From the NCBI GenBank assembly GCA_032095175.1, contig DAMCZI010000019.1, positions 30,046 through 94,045 of the forward strand: a DNA stretch of 64,000 nt. Reading direction: 5' to 3'. Source of the DNA: DAMCZI01 sp032095175. GTDB taxonomy: Bacteria > Bacillota > Clostridia > Clostridiales > Caloramatoraceae. The position numbers and the translations under genes are program-made. This document shows positions 26,675 to 35,303 of the stretch, one piece after another. The notes below the pieces were generated by a model. The model had not been told where the DNA came from and did no database searches. It saw only the letters and a list, made by a program, of their open reading frames with translations. Each line of letters begins with the position of its first letter. The first letter of the stretch is position 1.

Positions 26675-27244
26675 ATGACTAAGAGTATATTGTTTGTTGG
26701 TGTTGGCGGACAGGGTATAATACTTGCATCAAAGATGTTAACCCAGGGATTGATTAAATTCGGATATGATGTAAAGATGTCCGAGGTTCATGGAATGGCA
26801 CAAAGAGGCGGAAGTGTTACAACTCAGGTTAGATATGGAGAAAAGGTATACTCACCTTTAATAGGCTCTGGAGAAGCAGATGTTGTTGTTGCATTTGAAA
26901 AGGTTGAGGCAGCAAGATGTTTACCATACCTAAAGAAAGGTGGCACACTTGTTGTAAATGATTATGAAATATATTCCCTCCCTGTGCTGATAGGACAAGA
27001 ATCCTACCCAGCAGATGTAATAGATAGGCTCAAGGATGGGGTAGAAAATATTAAGGTCTTTAACGCTGCAGAGGTTGCTCTAGGGCTAGGAAATATTAAG
27101 GCTCAAAACATAGTTCTCCTCGGTGCTTTGATAAAAGCCCTTGGCTTGGAAAACATGGACTGGGAAGCAGTAGTTAAGGAAAATTTACCAGAGAAGATGC
27201 ATAAGCTAAATATAGAAGCAATCAGGGCAGGAATGAATATTTAA
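26675..27244 (+). CDS. iorB: Indolepyruvate:ferredoxin oxidoreductase, beta subunit
   Basis: The 189-residue gamma-type subunit of 2-oxoacid:ferredoxin oxidoreductases (SILFVGVGGQGIILASKMLTQGLIKFGYDVKMSEVHGMAQRGGSVTTQVRYG) pairs with IorA and helps bind CoA. The GVGGQGI and HGMAQRGG motifs are diagnostic. It is the last gene of ptb-iorA-iorB and ends at a terminator. Confidence 0.95.
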   Translation: MTKSILFVGVGGQGIILASKMLTQGLIKFGYDVKMSEVHGMAQRGGSVTTQVRYGEKVYSPLIGSGEADVVVAFEKVEAARCLPYLKKGGTLVVNDYEIYSLPVLIGQESYPADVIDRLKDGVENIKVFNAAEVALGLGNIKAQNIVLLGALIKALGLENMDWEAVVKENLPEKMHKLNIEAIRAGMNI

Positions 27245-27251
27245 TTGAAAG

Positions 27252-27284
27252 GGTGTCTGTGGTAATCCGCAGACACCTGCTTTA
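27252..27284 (+). terminator. Terminator of ptb-iorAB
   Basis: GGTGTCTGTGG and CCGCAGACACC (27252-27277) pair around TAAT with one G-U, then TGCTTTATT. Confidence 0.75.
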
Positions 27285-27299
27285 TTGCAAGTTAGGTGA

Positions 27300-27392
27300 A
27301 GTAACAGACACTTGAGTTATGAGTTATTTTAGAGGGGTTAGTAGTGATAGATAGTTTTGTTTAAATAACTCATAACTCAAGAGCCTGTCACT
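27300..27392 (-). repeat. Dispersed palindrome, copy 5 (reverse orientation)
   Basis: Left arm GTAACAGACACTTGAG with TTATGAGTTATTT (27301-27329), right arm AAATAACTCATAACTCAAG ending CCTGTCAC (27363-27391). Orientation and the TTATGAG variant match copy 4. The centre is a 33-nt unpaired stretch. Confidence 0.88.
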
Positions 27393-27880
27393 TAGGGTCA
27401 TGTGGCAAGGTATACCATGGTTCATGCTTGAAAAAAATGAAATATTGAGAAAATTTGATTATTCTGAAGATAATGATAAATCCACTTGAGTAGAATCATT
27501 TGATTGTCAAAAATAATCATATTATAGGGAATTTGGGATATTACAATCCTTGCATATAATATTTAAAGTGGTAAACTTTATATGTTACACCCGTCATAAT
27601 AAGTGGTCATCTCCTTATATATAATGCATTTATAATATGTTTAAATAATCATATCCTGACATGAATGGTGAGACATTTTAGAGATTGCTGCAAATAACTT
27701 AGCTGCATTATGTAATACAAATTTATTTGTTTTGGATTGACTAGACATAAATAAATAAAGACTTCATTGCTGAGCCTACCTGTGAAAATTTTAATTATGA
27801 TTAATTTTATGGTAGCCCGGAGGTCTGTATGTATTCATATGGATTTTTGTGCTACTTTTATTATTTTAGGGGGGGAGTTC
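27393..27880 (+). other. 488-bp gap upstream of the ech operon
   Basis: No gene can be supported. A -10-like TATAAT lies at 27555-27560 without a good -35, and another A/T-rich candidate is near 27617. The open frame extending upstream of echA into this gap lacks a ribosome site and is unlike EchA. Whether the long leader is transcribed cannot be told. Confidence 0.4.
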
Positions 27881-29788
27881 ATGGAAACTTATATTCTACT
27901 TATTCTTGCACCAATACTGTTTGCGTTTCTTTTCCTTTTTGGTAAGGGGAGAAAATACAACAGTATAATATCAATTTTAATGTTTGTTACAAATACATAC
28001 CTAGCAATTAGATTAACCCTTGGTGGACAGGCAGCTTGGGTTGTATCTGGAGAAAAATTCCACATTATTGAAAGCGCTATACTAGTATTCGAAGCACTAA
28101 TTATTATATTTTTATACTACATTTCCATTAAGCACAAAAAACCTGGAGTATTTATACTTACAGTAATTCAAACTATATTAAGCATATACACAGTATTCTT
28201 CACAGAAAAGTCTACAGTTGGAGCATTTAATATCGACAAACTTTCACTTGTAATGGCACTTATAATTAACATAGTCGGTTCTCTTATAGTGATGTTTGCA
28301 AATGAATACATGGATGAGTATGAAAAGCACAGAGGAATGAAGAGCAAGCAGAAGCTTTTCTACTCAATAATATGCATATTCCTGTCAGCAATGAATGGAC
28401 TTATATTCAGTGATACATTGTCCTGGCTATACTTCTTCTGGGAAATAACAACCATAATATCCTTTGTACTTATATCCTACAATGGAGATGAAGAAGCATA
28501 TAAAAGTGGATTTAGGGCATTGTTTTTAAACCTTATTGGAGGAATATCCTTTTCCCTTGGAATTATTCTCTTTAAAGAGATGGGGGGAATAGAAAGCTTA
28601 AGGCAGATAATATCAGGAAGAGAAACAATATATACACTTCCTGTTGTGCTCCTCTGTATTGCAGGATTTACAAAATCAGCACAGTTCCCATTCCAGAGCT
28701 GGCTACTTGGAGCAATGGTTGCTCCAACACCTGTATCTGCTCTGCTCCATTCAAGCACGATGGTAAAGGCTGGTGTTTATCTTATAATAAAGCTAGCTGG
28801 TGCATATGCTGGTACAAACCTTGGATTAATAATAGCAATCTATGGAGGCTTCAGCTTTTTGGTATGCTCCATTATTGCAATATCCCAAAGAAATGCCAAA
28901 AGAGTCCTTGCTTATTCAACAATAGCAAACCTTGGACTTATAATATCAAGTGCTGGAATGGGTACAGCCCTTGCAATATCAGCAGCCATGATGCTTATAA
29001 TATTCCATGCAATATCAAAGGCACTGCTGTTCCTATGTACAGGACAGATTGAGCATATAGTAGGGAGCAGGGACATAGAGGAAATGACAGGGCTAATAGA
29101 TGAGGCACCAATAGTAACAATACTTACTGCCTTTGGAATGCTCTCAATGATAATACCTCCCTTTGGAGTACTCATTACAAAGTGGATCTCAATTGAGGCA
29201 GCAGCAAACAATCCATTGGTTACAATATTTTTAGTACTTGGTAGTGCATGTACAACTGTTTACTATGTTAAGTGGCTTGGAACAATACTTGCCCATCCAG
29301 TAAACAACTTAAAACCAAAGTTCTATCTTAGAGCTACAACATACTTCCCACTTGGATTCCTAGGAGCTGCAATACTTACTACAAGTATTTTTATAACAAG
29401 GATATTTAACTTCTTTGTATCACCTGAGGTAATGGAACTTCTTCACTCTAGAAATCAGCTTGTAGGAAGGTTTGGAAAGGTATCTTCACAAATAGGTTCC
29501 TTTAATGGAGCAATAGTGCTTGCTGTAATTGCAGCAACAATAATACTTTTCCTATTAGTAAAGAAGATAGCAATAAGACCAAATATTAAAAAGGTATATA
29601 TGTGTGGAGAAAATGCTTCCACATCAAATGAAGATTTAAGATTTAGAAATGGTCTTTTAGAAAAAGAAAAGAGCATGGTTGGAAATCTTTATTTAAGTCA
29701 TGTTATAGATGAAGATAATATAACAAAGGTTAGCTACATAGTATCAATAACTATAATATTTGTTGCAGTGGTAGGGGGGTTAATATGA
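27881..29788 (+). CDS. echA: Ech hydrogenase subunit A (NuoL/antiporter-like)
   Basis: About 635 residues and about 14-16 membrane segments. It carries the proton-transporter core of complex I and Mrp antiporters (FTKSAQFPFQSWLLGAMVAPTPVSALLHSSTMVKAGVYLI), with the conserved lysines and the HSSTMVKAG motif at about 290-310. It is the large ion-translocating subunit of the energy-converting hydrogenase. ATG 27881 is chosen because AGGGGGGGAG lies just upstream; a longer frame beginning at 27767 has no ribosome site. The stop overlaps the start of the next gene (ATGA), showing translational coupling. Confidence 0.93.
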   Translation: METYILLILAPILFAFLFLFGKGRKYNSIISILMFVTNTYLAIRLTLGGQAAWVVSGEKFHIIESAILVFEALIIIFLYYISIKHKKPGVFILTVIQTILSIYTVFFTEKSTVGAFNIDKLSLVMALIINIVGSLIVMFANEYMDEYEKHRGMKSKQKLFYSIICIFLSAMNGLIFSDTLSWLYFFWEITTIISFVLISYNGDEEAYKSGFRALFLNLIGGISFSLGIILFKEMGGIESLRQIISGRETIYTLPVVLLCIAGFTKSAQFPFQSWLLGAMVAPTPVSALLHSSTMVKAGVYLIIKLAGAYAGTNLGLIIAIYGGFSFLVCSIIAISQRNAKRVLAYSTIANLGLIISSAGMGTALAISAAMMLIIFHAISKALLFLCTGQIEHIVGSRDIEEMTGLIDEAPIVTILTAFGMLSMIIPPFGVLITKWISIEAAANNPLVTIFLVLGSACTTVYYVKWLGTILAHPVNNLKPKFYLRATTYFPLGFLGAAILTTSIFITRIFNFFVSPEVMELLHSRNQLVGRFGKVSSQIGSFNGAIVLAVIAATIILFLLVKKIAIRPNIKKVYMCGENASTSNEDLRFRNGLLEKEKSMVGNLYLSHVIDEDNITKVSYIVSITIIFVAVVGGLI

Positions 29789-30651
29789 GTATAGTAATAA
29801 AAACATTACTAGTTATAATATTTGCACCTGTAGTTGGATGCCTGCTTGCTGGAATCGACAGAAAGCTTACTGCAAGGCTCCAAAACAGGGTAGGACCACC
29901 AATCCTACAGCCACTGTATGACTTTTTAAAGCTTTTGTCAAAGGAAAACATAGCAGTAAGCAAATATCAAAACGTATATGTACTTGTATATTTCATGTTT
30001 GTATTTGCAAGCCTGATAATGCTTGTTTTCCAAACTGACCTGCTAACAATAATATTTGTATTTACAATAGCAAATGTAGCCTTTATTGCAGGAGGAATGA
30101 GCACAGGCTCTCCATACAGCAAGGTAGGAAGTCAAAGAGAGATAATGGCAATGCTCTCCTATGAACCAATACTTGTTTTCTATATAACTGCAATGTATAT
30201 GGTTACAGGTTCCTTTAGAGTATATTCAATAAATGCAATGGACAAGCCACTGATACTTTACCTTCCATTGATATTCGTAGGGATGCTCTTTGTTATGATA
30301 ATAAAGTTTAAAAAGTCACCCTTTGACTTTTCAACATCCCACCATGGACATCAGGAGTTGGTAAAGGGTATTACAACAGAATTTTCAGGACCAGCCCTTG
30401 CAGTAATAGAGTTAACACACTGGATAGAAGCAGTATTCCTATTAGGACTAATGTTTTTATTCTGGAAGCAAAACATATTCCTAGGATTATTGATTTGCTT
30501 GTTCTCATACCTGTTTGTAATAATAGTAGACAACATAAGTGCAAGACTAAAGTTCCAATGGATGGTTAAAACCTCATGGACTGTTATGATAACACTTTCA
30601 ATAATAAACATACTTGCAATTTATGTATACAATAATATAAACATATTATAG
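29785..30651 (+). CDS. echB: Ech hydrogenase subunit B (NuoH-like)
   Basis: The 288-residue membrane subunit is homologous to NuoH/HyfC. It has DRKLTARLQNRVGPPILQPLYDFLKLL in the first third (the loop facing the hydrogenase module), ILVFYITAMYMVTGSF in the middle and KSPFDFSTSHHGHQELVKGITTEFSGPALAVIE, the acidic quinone-site-like loop, at about 172-205. It anchors the soluble NiFe part to the membrane. Its ATG overlaps the echA stop. Confidence 0.94.
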   Translation: MSIVIKTLLVIIFAPVVGCLLAGIDRKLTARLQNRVGPPILQPLYDFLKLLSKENIAVSKYQNVYVLVYFMFVFASLIMLVFQTDLLTIIFVFTIANVAFIAGGMSTGSPYSKVGSQREIMAMLSYEPILVFYITAMYMVTGSFRVYSINAMDKPLILYLPLIFVGMLFVMIIKFKKSPFDFSTSHHGHQELVKGITTEFSGPALAVIELTHWIEAVFLLGLMFLFWKQNIFLGLLICLFSYLFVIIVDNISARLKFQWMVKTSWTVMITLSIINILAIYVYNNINIL

Positions 30652-30666
30652 AAAAGAGGTAGTAGT

Positions 30667-31110
30667 ATGGCTGAAATAATGAATAAGTCTCCATGGATAG
30701 TTCATGTAAACTGCAACAGCTGCAACGGCTGCGATATAGAGGTGCTGGCCTGTCTTACTCCCCTTTATGATGCTGAAAGATTTGGAGTAATAAACATTGG
30801 TTCTCCAAAGCAGGCAGATATAATGGTCGTTACAGGCTCTGTAAACCATAAAAACGTTGAAATGCTAAAGAATATATATAACCAGATGCCAGACCCAAAG
30901 GCTGTTGTAGCCGTTGGAGCCTGTGCAACAACTGGAGGAGTATTCCACAGCTGCTATAACATAATAGGCGGTGTTGATAAAATACTTCCTGTTGATGTTT
31001 ATGTTCCAGGCTGCTGCCCAAGACCAGAATCAATACTCGATGGAATAGTACAAGCAGCCCAGATACTTGAAGAGAAAAGGAAGAACAAGACAAAGGGGGT
31101 TGCAGTATAA
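30667..31110 (+). CDS. echC: Ech hydrogenase small subunit C (NuoB-like)
   Basis: The 147-residue NiFe small subunit ligates the proximal [4Fe-4S] cluster with NCNSCNGCDIEVLA (about 16-22), GACATTGGVF (about 84) and YVPGCCPRPE (about 118). It passes electrons from ferredoxin EchF to the NiFe site in EchE. Its last base is shared with the echD start (TAATG). Confidence 0.95.
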   Translation: MAEIMNKSPWIVHVNCNSCNGCDIEVLACLTPLYDAERFGVINIGSPKQADIMVVTGSVNHKNVEMLKNIYNQMPDPKAVVAVGACATTGGVFHSCYNIIGGVDKILPVDVYVPGCCPRPESILDGIVQAAQILEEKRKNKTKGVAV

Positions 31111-31448
31111 TGCTAGAAAACCTTGAAGTCCTTGAAAAGGATGGAATATATAATAGAGTAAAAAAACTAAAGGAAGATGGATACAGGCTTGTAACCATGA
31201 CCTGTGAAAGAGCAGGAGATTCCTTAGAGATTATATATCACTTCGATTTAAATTACAGCATGAGAAATTTAAAGGCTACAGTTGAGAAGGATGCCAATTT
31301 AAAGAGCATCTCAACTCTATTCCCAGGAGCTTTTTTAATAGAAAATGAAATACAGGATCTATTTGGTTTAACCTTTGAAGGCTTGACAATTGATTACAAA
31401 GGAAAGCTTTACATGGTACCGGACGGACCCCAAAAGCCAATGGCTTAG
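31110..31448 (+). CDS. echD: Ech hydrogenase subunit D (NuoC-like)
   Basis: The 112-residue protein is related to the 30-kDa subunit of complex I: ISTLFPGAFLIENEIQDLFGLTFEGL corresponds to the NuoC E-R-E-x-x-D-x-x-G region in shortened form. It is a structural soluble subunit. The start overlaps echC by one base, and echE follows after 14. Confidence 0.9.
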   Translation: MLENLEVLEKDGIYNRVKKLKEDGYRLVTMTCERAGDSLEIIYHFDLNYSMRNLKATVEKDANLKSISTLFPGAFLIENEIQDLFGLTFEGLTIDYKGKLYMVPDGPQKPMA

Positions 31449-31462
31449 GAAGGAGGACAATT

Positions 31463-32539
31463 ATGGCAAAATCGGTTATACCCTTTGGACCACAGCATCC
31501 GGTTCTTCCGGAGCCAATACAGTTACAGCTAGTTATGGAGGATGACAAGGTATTAGAAGCCCTGCCATCCATAGGATATGTACATAGAGGACTTGAAAAG
31601 CTTGCAGAGCTTAAGGATTTTACCCAGACAACATATATAGTTGAGAGGGTATGTGGAATATGCAGTTTCATGCATTCCATGGCATATGTTAGAGGAGTAG
31701 AAATGCTGATGGGGGTTGAAATCCCAGAAAGAGCAGAATACCTAAGAGTAATATGGGCTGAAATAGGAAGAGTTCAAAGTCACCTTCTATGGCTTGGACT
31801 TATAGCAGATGCTCTAGGCTTTGAAAGTCTTTTCATGGAATCATGGAAATACAGAGAGAAGATACTTGACCTTATGGAAATGACAACAGGAAACAGGGTT
31901 ATAATATCAGCCAACAAGGTTGGAGGAACAACAAAGGATCTAACACAGGATCACAAGGAAACAATACTTAAAACAATAGATGAAATAGAGAAGGACTTAA
32001 GAAAGCTTGAAAAGGTATTCCTAGGAGACTACACAGTAAAACAAAGACTAGTTGGAGTTGGAATATTAACACCTGATGATATAAGAGAATTTGGAGCAGT
32101 GGGACCAGTTGCAAAGGGAAGCGGAGTTGCTATGGACTTTAGAACAACAGGCTATAGTGCTTACAAATATCTTGACTTTGAACCAATAACAGCAAAGGAT
32201 GGAGACAGCTATTCAAGAACTGATGTTAGAATAAAGGAGATTTATCAATCCTTTGATTTAATAAGACAAGCTTTCTCAAAGATACCTGAGGGAGAGATAG
32301 CCGTTCCAGTTAAGGGCTTCCCAAATGGAGAGGTTGTTTCAAGAATTGAACAGCCAAGAGGAGAGGCAATGTACTTTATAGGGGCAAATGGAACAAAGAA
32401 CTTAAACAGATTAAGAATAAGGACTCCGACCTTTGCAAACATCCCTATTCTTTTAAAGATGCTTCCAGGCTGCAACCTTCCAGACGTCCCAGTACTGATA
32501 CTAACAATAGACCCATGTGTCAGCTGTACTGAAAGGTAA
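31463..32539 (+). CDS. echE: Ech hydrogenase large (NiFe) subunit E
   Basis: The 358-residue catalytic subunit keeps both pairs of Ni ligands: RVCGICSF at about 64-67 and DPCVSCTER at the very C-terminus. This separates it from NuoD of complex I, which has lost them, and supports real H2 chemistry (2 H+ plus reduced ferredoxin to H2). In this group the sequence ends soon after the second CxxC. The stop overlaps the echF ribosome site. The maturation genes (hyp) are not in the window. Confidence 0.95.
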   Translation: MAKSVIPFGPQHPVLPEPIQLQLVMEDDKVLEALPSIGYVHRGLEKLAELKDFTQTTYIVERVCGICSFMHSMAYVRGVEMLMGVEIPERAEYLRVIWAEIGRVQSHLLWLGLIADALGFESLFMESWKYREKILDLMEMTTGNRVIISANKVGGTTKDLTQDHKETILKTIDEIEKDLRKLEKVFLGDYTVKQRLVGVGILTPDDIREFGAVGPVAKGSGVAMDFRTTGYSAYKYLDFEPITAKDGDSYSRTDVRIKEIYQSFDLIRQAFSKIPEGEIAVPVKGFPNGEVVSRIEQPRGEAMYFIGANGTKNLNRLRIRTPTFANIPILLKMLPGCNLPDVPVLILTIDPCVSCTER

Positions 32540-32552
32540 AGGAGGGGTTTAT

Positions 32553-32903
32553 ATGGCAAAGATGTTTTCAATAGTTTTTAAAAACCTTTTTAACAAGCCT
32601 GCAACAAGGCTGTATCCAGCAAAGCAGAGAACACCCTTTAAAAGAACAAGGGGAAGAATATATTTTGAGGATGAAAATTGTATCTACTGCGGTATGTGCC
32701 AGAGAAAGTGCCCTGCAGATGCAATTACAGTAGATAGAAACACAAAAACCTGGGAGCTAAACGCTTTCCGCTGCATCATCTGCGGCGAATGTGTATCAGG
32801 CTGCCCAAAGAAGTGCATAAGCATGACCAACGAAAGAAGGTCCACCTGCACTCAAAAGAAAACCATAACAATAAAAAAAGAAGAACCTAAAACAGAAGAA
32901 TAA
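32553..32903 (+). CDS. echF: Ech hydrogenase ferredoxin subunit F
   Basis: The protein of about 116 residues carries two [4Fe-4S] motifs, CIYCGMCQRKCP and CIICGECVSGCP, as in NuoI/EchF, and links soluble ferredoxin to the small subunit. The start ATG 32553 follows AAAGGAGGGG; an earlier in-frame start at 32517 lies inside echE and lacks a ribosome site. The Lys/Glu-rich tail is not conserved in the family. It is the last gene of echABCDEF, followed by a terminator. Confidence 0.93.
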   Translation: MAKMFSIVFKNLFNKPATRLYPAKQRTPFKRTRGRIYFEDENCIYCGMCQRKCPADAITVDRNTKTWELNAFRCIICGECVSGCPKKCISMTNERRSTCTQKKTITIKKEEPKTEE

Positions 32904-32908
32904 CCACC

Positions 32909-32942
32909 AAAAGGGATACAGCCACCGCCGTATCCCTTTTTA
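32909..32942 (+). terminator. Terminator of the ech operon
   Basis: AAAAGGGATAC (32909-32919) pairs perfectly with GTATCCCTTTT (32930-32940). Confidence 0.9.
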
Positions 32943-32971
32943 AATGTCAAAATGTATGGTATATAGAATAA

Positions 32972-33000
32972 TTGAGAACCATCACTATATTTGATATAAT
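32972..33000 (+). promoter_or_regulatory. Promoter of the two-component system
   Basis: TTGAGA (32972-32977) and TATAAT (32995-33000) are spaced 17 nt apart. ATGGTA...TACCAT (32999-33022) forms a small inverted repeat over the predicted start site and could be an operator or leader hairpin. Confidence 0.65.
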
Positions 33001-33047
33001 GGTACTATGAAAAAATTACCATATAGATAAGTATTGGAGGTTATTTC

Positions 33048-34268
33048 TTGGAAAAGTCAGGTTATCATTTGATTATTGTTAGATATACAGCATATTTTTT
33101 AGTGGCTGCATCTGTTATATTCAGTGGGAATGTAGAATCAAAATCACTTTTATGGCTTGTTGTTTTTCTATTGATATACATAATAAATATCAATGTGAGA
33201 ATGTTCCTGTTGAAGAATAAAAGCGGAAAAATAATCTCTCTATTAGCAGAGCTAATATTCATATCCATTGGCTATAGGATGTTTGGAGGGCTTATATTCA
33301 TATACTATTTTATATCAATTCTTGATTCGGCAATAATGCTTGAAAAGCCCTGGTCCTATATTATGACCATCCTATTCTATGCAGCAATGATTGTCCAGAG
33401 CACAAAACCTATATACAGCAGCATTCAGCAATCCCAGATTGTTAATGTTATATTTGCCACACTTATTGCAGTAAGCTTTGGAATACTTGGACAATATATA
33501 AACGAGGAAAGAAAAAGAAAAAAGGAAGCCCAAAAGCTATATGATAAATTAAGATTATCAGAGGAAAAACTTATAAGCGCATATGAAAAGCTTGAGGAGT
33601 ATTCAAGTACGATAGAGGAGCTTACAATACTAAGGGAAAGAAACAGAATATCAAGGGAAATACACGATTCTGTTGGACATACCTTATCAACTCTTATAAT
33701 ACAACTCCAGGCAATACCCTATGTAATGAACAGTGATGCTGAAAAGGGAAAGAAGATGATAGAGGAGCTTGTTTCCTACACTAAAAAGGGAGTTGAGGAT
33801 GTAAGAAGAACCGTTAAGGAGCTTCAGCCAACGGATTTTGAAAGCTTTCAGGGAATATTTGCCCTAAAGGATCTTGTTTCAAACTATGAAAAACTGACTG
33901 GAATAAAGATAAGGTTTATAATATCAAAGGATAAATGGGAGCTAAACAGCGACCAGAGCTTTACACTCTATAGAATCCTTCAGGAGGCATTAAGCAATTC
34001 CTCAAGGCATGGAAAAGCGAAGGAAATAGAGATAAGCCTTCAGTTTATGGAGGATAAGCTTTATCTTCACATAAAGGATAATGGAACTGGAGTAAACAAT
34101 CCAACTCCAGGATTTGGGCTAAAGGGAATGAATGAAAGGGCGAAAAGCCTTGGAGGGTATATTGATATATATAGTGAAGAGGGCAGAGGCTTTGAAATAA
34201 ATGTTACAATTCCAAGGTATATAAAGCCTTCAATTTTGGACAGTAGAGGTGATGAACAGTATGAATAA
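33048..34268 (+). CDS. NarL-family sensor histidine kinase
   Basis: About 406 residues. Five or so membrane segments in the first 150 residues form the sensor, with no sizeable external loop, which suggests sensing in or at the membrane. A coiled coil follows at about 155-200, then the HisKA_3 box REIHDSVGHTLSTLIIQLQ with the phospho-accepting His at about 206, and the ATPase domain (LQEALSNSSRHGKA; IKDNGTGVNN; GFGLKGMNERAKSLGG). The start is TTG, 7 bases after TTGGAGG. It overlaps the response regulator gene. DesK and LiaS are relatives by architecture; the stimulus is unknown. Confidence 0.9.
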   Translation: MEKSGYHLIIVRYTAYFLVAASVIFSGNVESKSLLWLVVFLLIYIININVRMFLLKNKSGKIISLLAELIFISIGYRMFGGLIFIYYFISILDSAIMLEKPWSYIMTILFYAAMIVQSTKPIYSSIQQSQIVNVIFATLIAVSFGILGQYINEERKRKKEAQKLYDKLRLSEEKLISAYEKLEEYSSTIEELTILRERNRISREIHDSVGHTLSTLIIQLQAIPYVMNSDAEKGKKMIEELVSYTKKGVEDVRRTVKELQPTDFESFQGIFALKDLVSNYEKLTGIKIRFIISKDKWELNSDQSFTLYRILQEALSNSSRHGKAKEIEISLQFMEDKLYLHIKDNGTGVNNPTPGFGLKGMNERAKSLGGYIDIYSEEGRGFEINVTIPRYIKPSILDSRGDEQYE

Positions 34269-34911
34269 TATAAATGTTATAATCGTTGATGATGAAAAGC
34301 TGATAAGAGAAGGCCTAAGCATAATATTGGGTTCAACTCCCTGGATAAACATAGCCGGACTTTGCTCTAATGGAAAGGAAGCACTTGAGCTCTGTAGAAG
34401 CAAAGAGGTGGATGTTGTTCTTATGGATATAAGAATGCCTGTATGTGATGGGGTTATGGGAACAAAGCTTATAAAGGATGAATTCAGTAAAATAAAGATA
34501 CTTGTGTTAACAACCTTTAAGGATGATGAGTATATATACGATGCAATGAAATATGGAGCAAGCGGATATCTTTTAAAGGACACCTCCTATGAATCAATAA
34601 TAGATTCAATAAAAAGTGTATACAACGGAAGCATAGTTGTTCATCCTGAGATTGCTTCAAAGCTTATAGGAAACATTCAGGATAAAAATAAGAATACAAT
34701 AGATGAAATAATGAAAAACTTCAAGCTTACCCAAAGGGAAGTTGAGATAATAACAGGTATAGGTTCCGGCCTTACCAATAAAGAAATAGGTGACAAGCTA
34801 TACATAACCGAGGGAACTGTAAAAAACTACATAAGTGACATATTGTCAAAGCTCGAACTAAGGGACAGAACCCAGATTGCAATATTTGCACTTAGAAATT
34901 CACTTGTTTAG
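34261..34911 (+). CDS. NarL/FixJ-type response regulator
   Basis: About 216 residues. The receiver domain has the acidic pair in VIIVDDEKL, the phospho-Asp in LMDIRMP at about 56 and Lys in LLKDTSYE. The LuxR-type HTH is at about 150-212 (LTQREVEIITGIGSGLTNKEIGDKLYITEGTVKNYISDILSKL). AGAGGTGAT at 34245-34253 is a near-perfect ribosome site, favouring ATG 34261 over the earlier GTG 34249 or ATG 34252. The 8-nt overlap with the kinase indicates coupled synthesis. The likely target is the ABC exporter just downstream. Confidence 0.92.
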   Translation: MNNINVIIVDDEKLIREGLSIILGSTPWINIAGLCSNGKEALELCRSKEVDVVLMDIRMPVCDGVMGTKLIKDEFSKIKILVLTTFKDDEYIYDAMKYGASGYLLKDTSYESIIDSIKSVYNGSIVVHPEIASKLIGNIQDKNKNTIDEIMKNFKLTQREVEIITGIGSGLTNKEIGDKLYITEGTVKNYISDILSKLELRDRTQIAIFALRNSLV

Positions 34912-34922
34912 GGGGAGCGAGA

Positions 34923-35011
34923 GGTGACAGACTCTTGAGTTTTGAGTTGCTTAATCAAAAGCATCGTCAGATGCTTTCATTAAATAACTTAGAACTCAAG
35001 TTCCTGTTACC
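34923..35011 (+). repeat. Dispersed palindrome, copy 6
   Basis: GGTGACAGACTCTTGAG to CTCAAGTTCCTGTTACC with apex AGCATC-GTCA-GATGCT; about five arm mismatches make it one of the more decayed copies. It lies 12 bases after the response-regulator stop and may double as its terminator. Confidence 0.9.
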
Positions 35012-35064
35012 TTTATGATATAAGCTGCAAAGAGCTGTTGCACAATGAATTGTATTACTTTAAG

Positions 35065-35147
35065 TGCCAGGCAAATGACAAGTTACAAGTTGAACAAGCC
35101 TGATATTCCAGGATTAATTCAACTTGCCACTTGTCATGTACCTGGCA
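35065..35147 (+). repeat. Palindrome of a third type (TGCCAGGCA...TACCTGGCA)
   Basis: TGCCAGGCAAATGACAAG at the left pairs with CTTGTCATGTACCTGGCA at the right; the 30-base arms (35065-35094 and 35118-35147) match at 27 positions, with a 23-nt loop. The TGCCAGG/CCTGGCA ends recall the GTGACAGG/CCTGTTAC ends of the main family but the body differs. Confidence 0.8.
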
Positions 35148-35303
35148 TTTTTAAAGAGTATTTTCTTTTATACAGTTCCTATATGACTGAAACTATATGA
35201 CTTAAGTAATGTCAATTTGCTACTATATATTACTTACCTCAATGTTATATATAGAAAAAAATTTGTATAATCAAAGTATAAAAAATAGTAAGGGGTGTAG
35301 GCA

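Noticed and set aside
27767..27880. N-terminal extension of EchA beginning upstream at 27767
   Set aside because: No ribosome site at the upstream start, residues unlike EchA, and ATG 27881 has an excellent AGGGGGGGAG site.
31463..32539. NuoD of a respiratory complex I instead of a hydrogenase
   Set aside because: Both Ni-ligating CxxC pairs are present, and the operon has six genes in Ech order without NADH-binding subunits.
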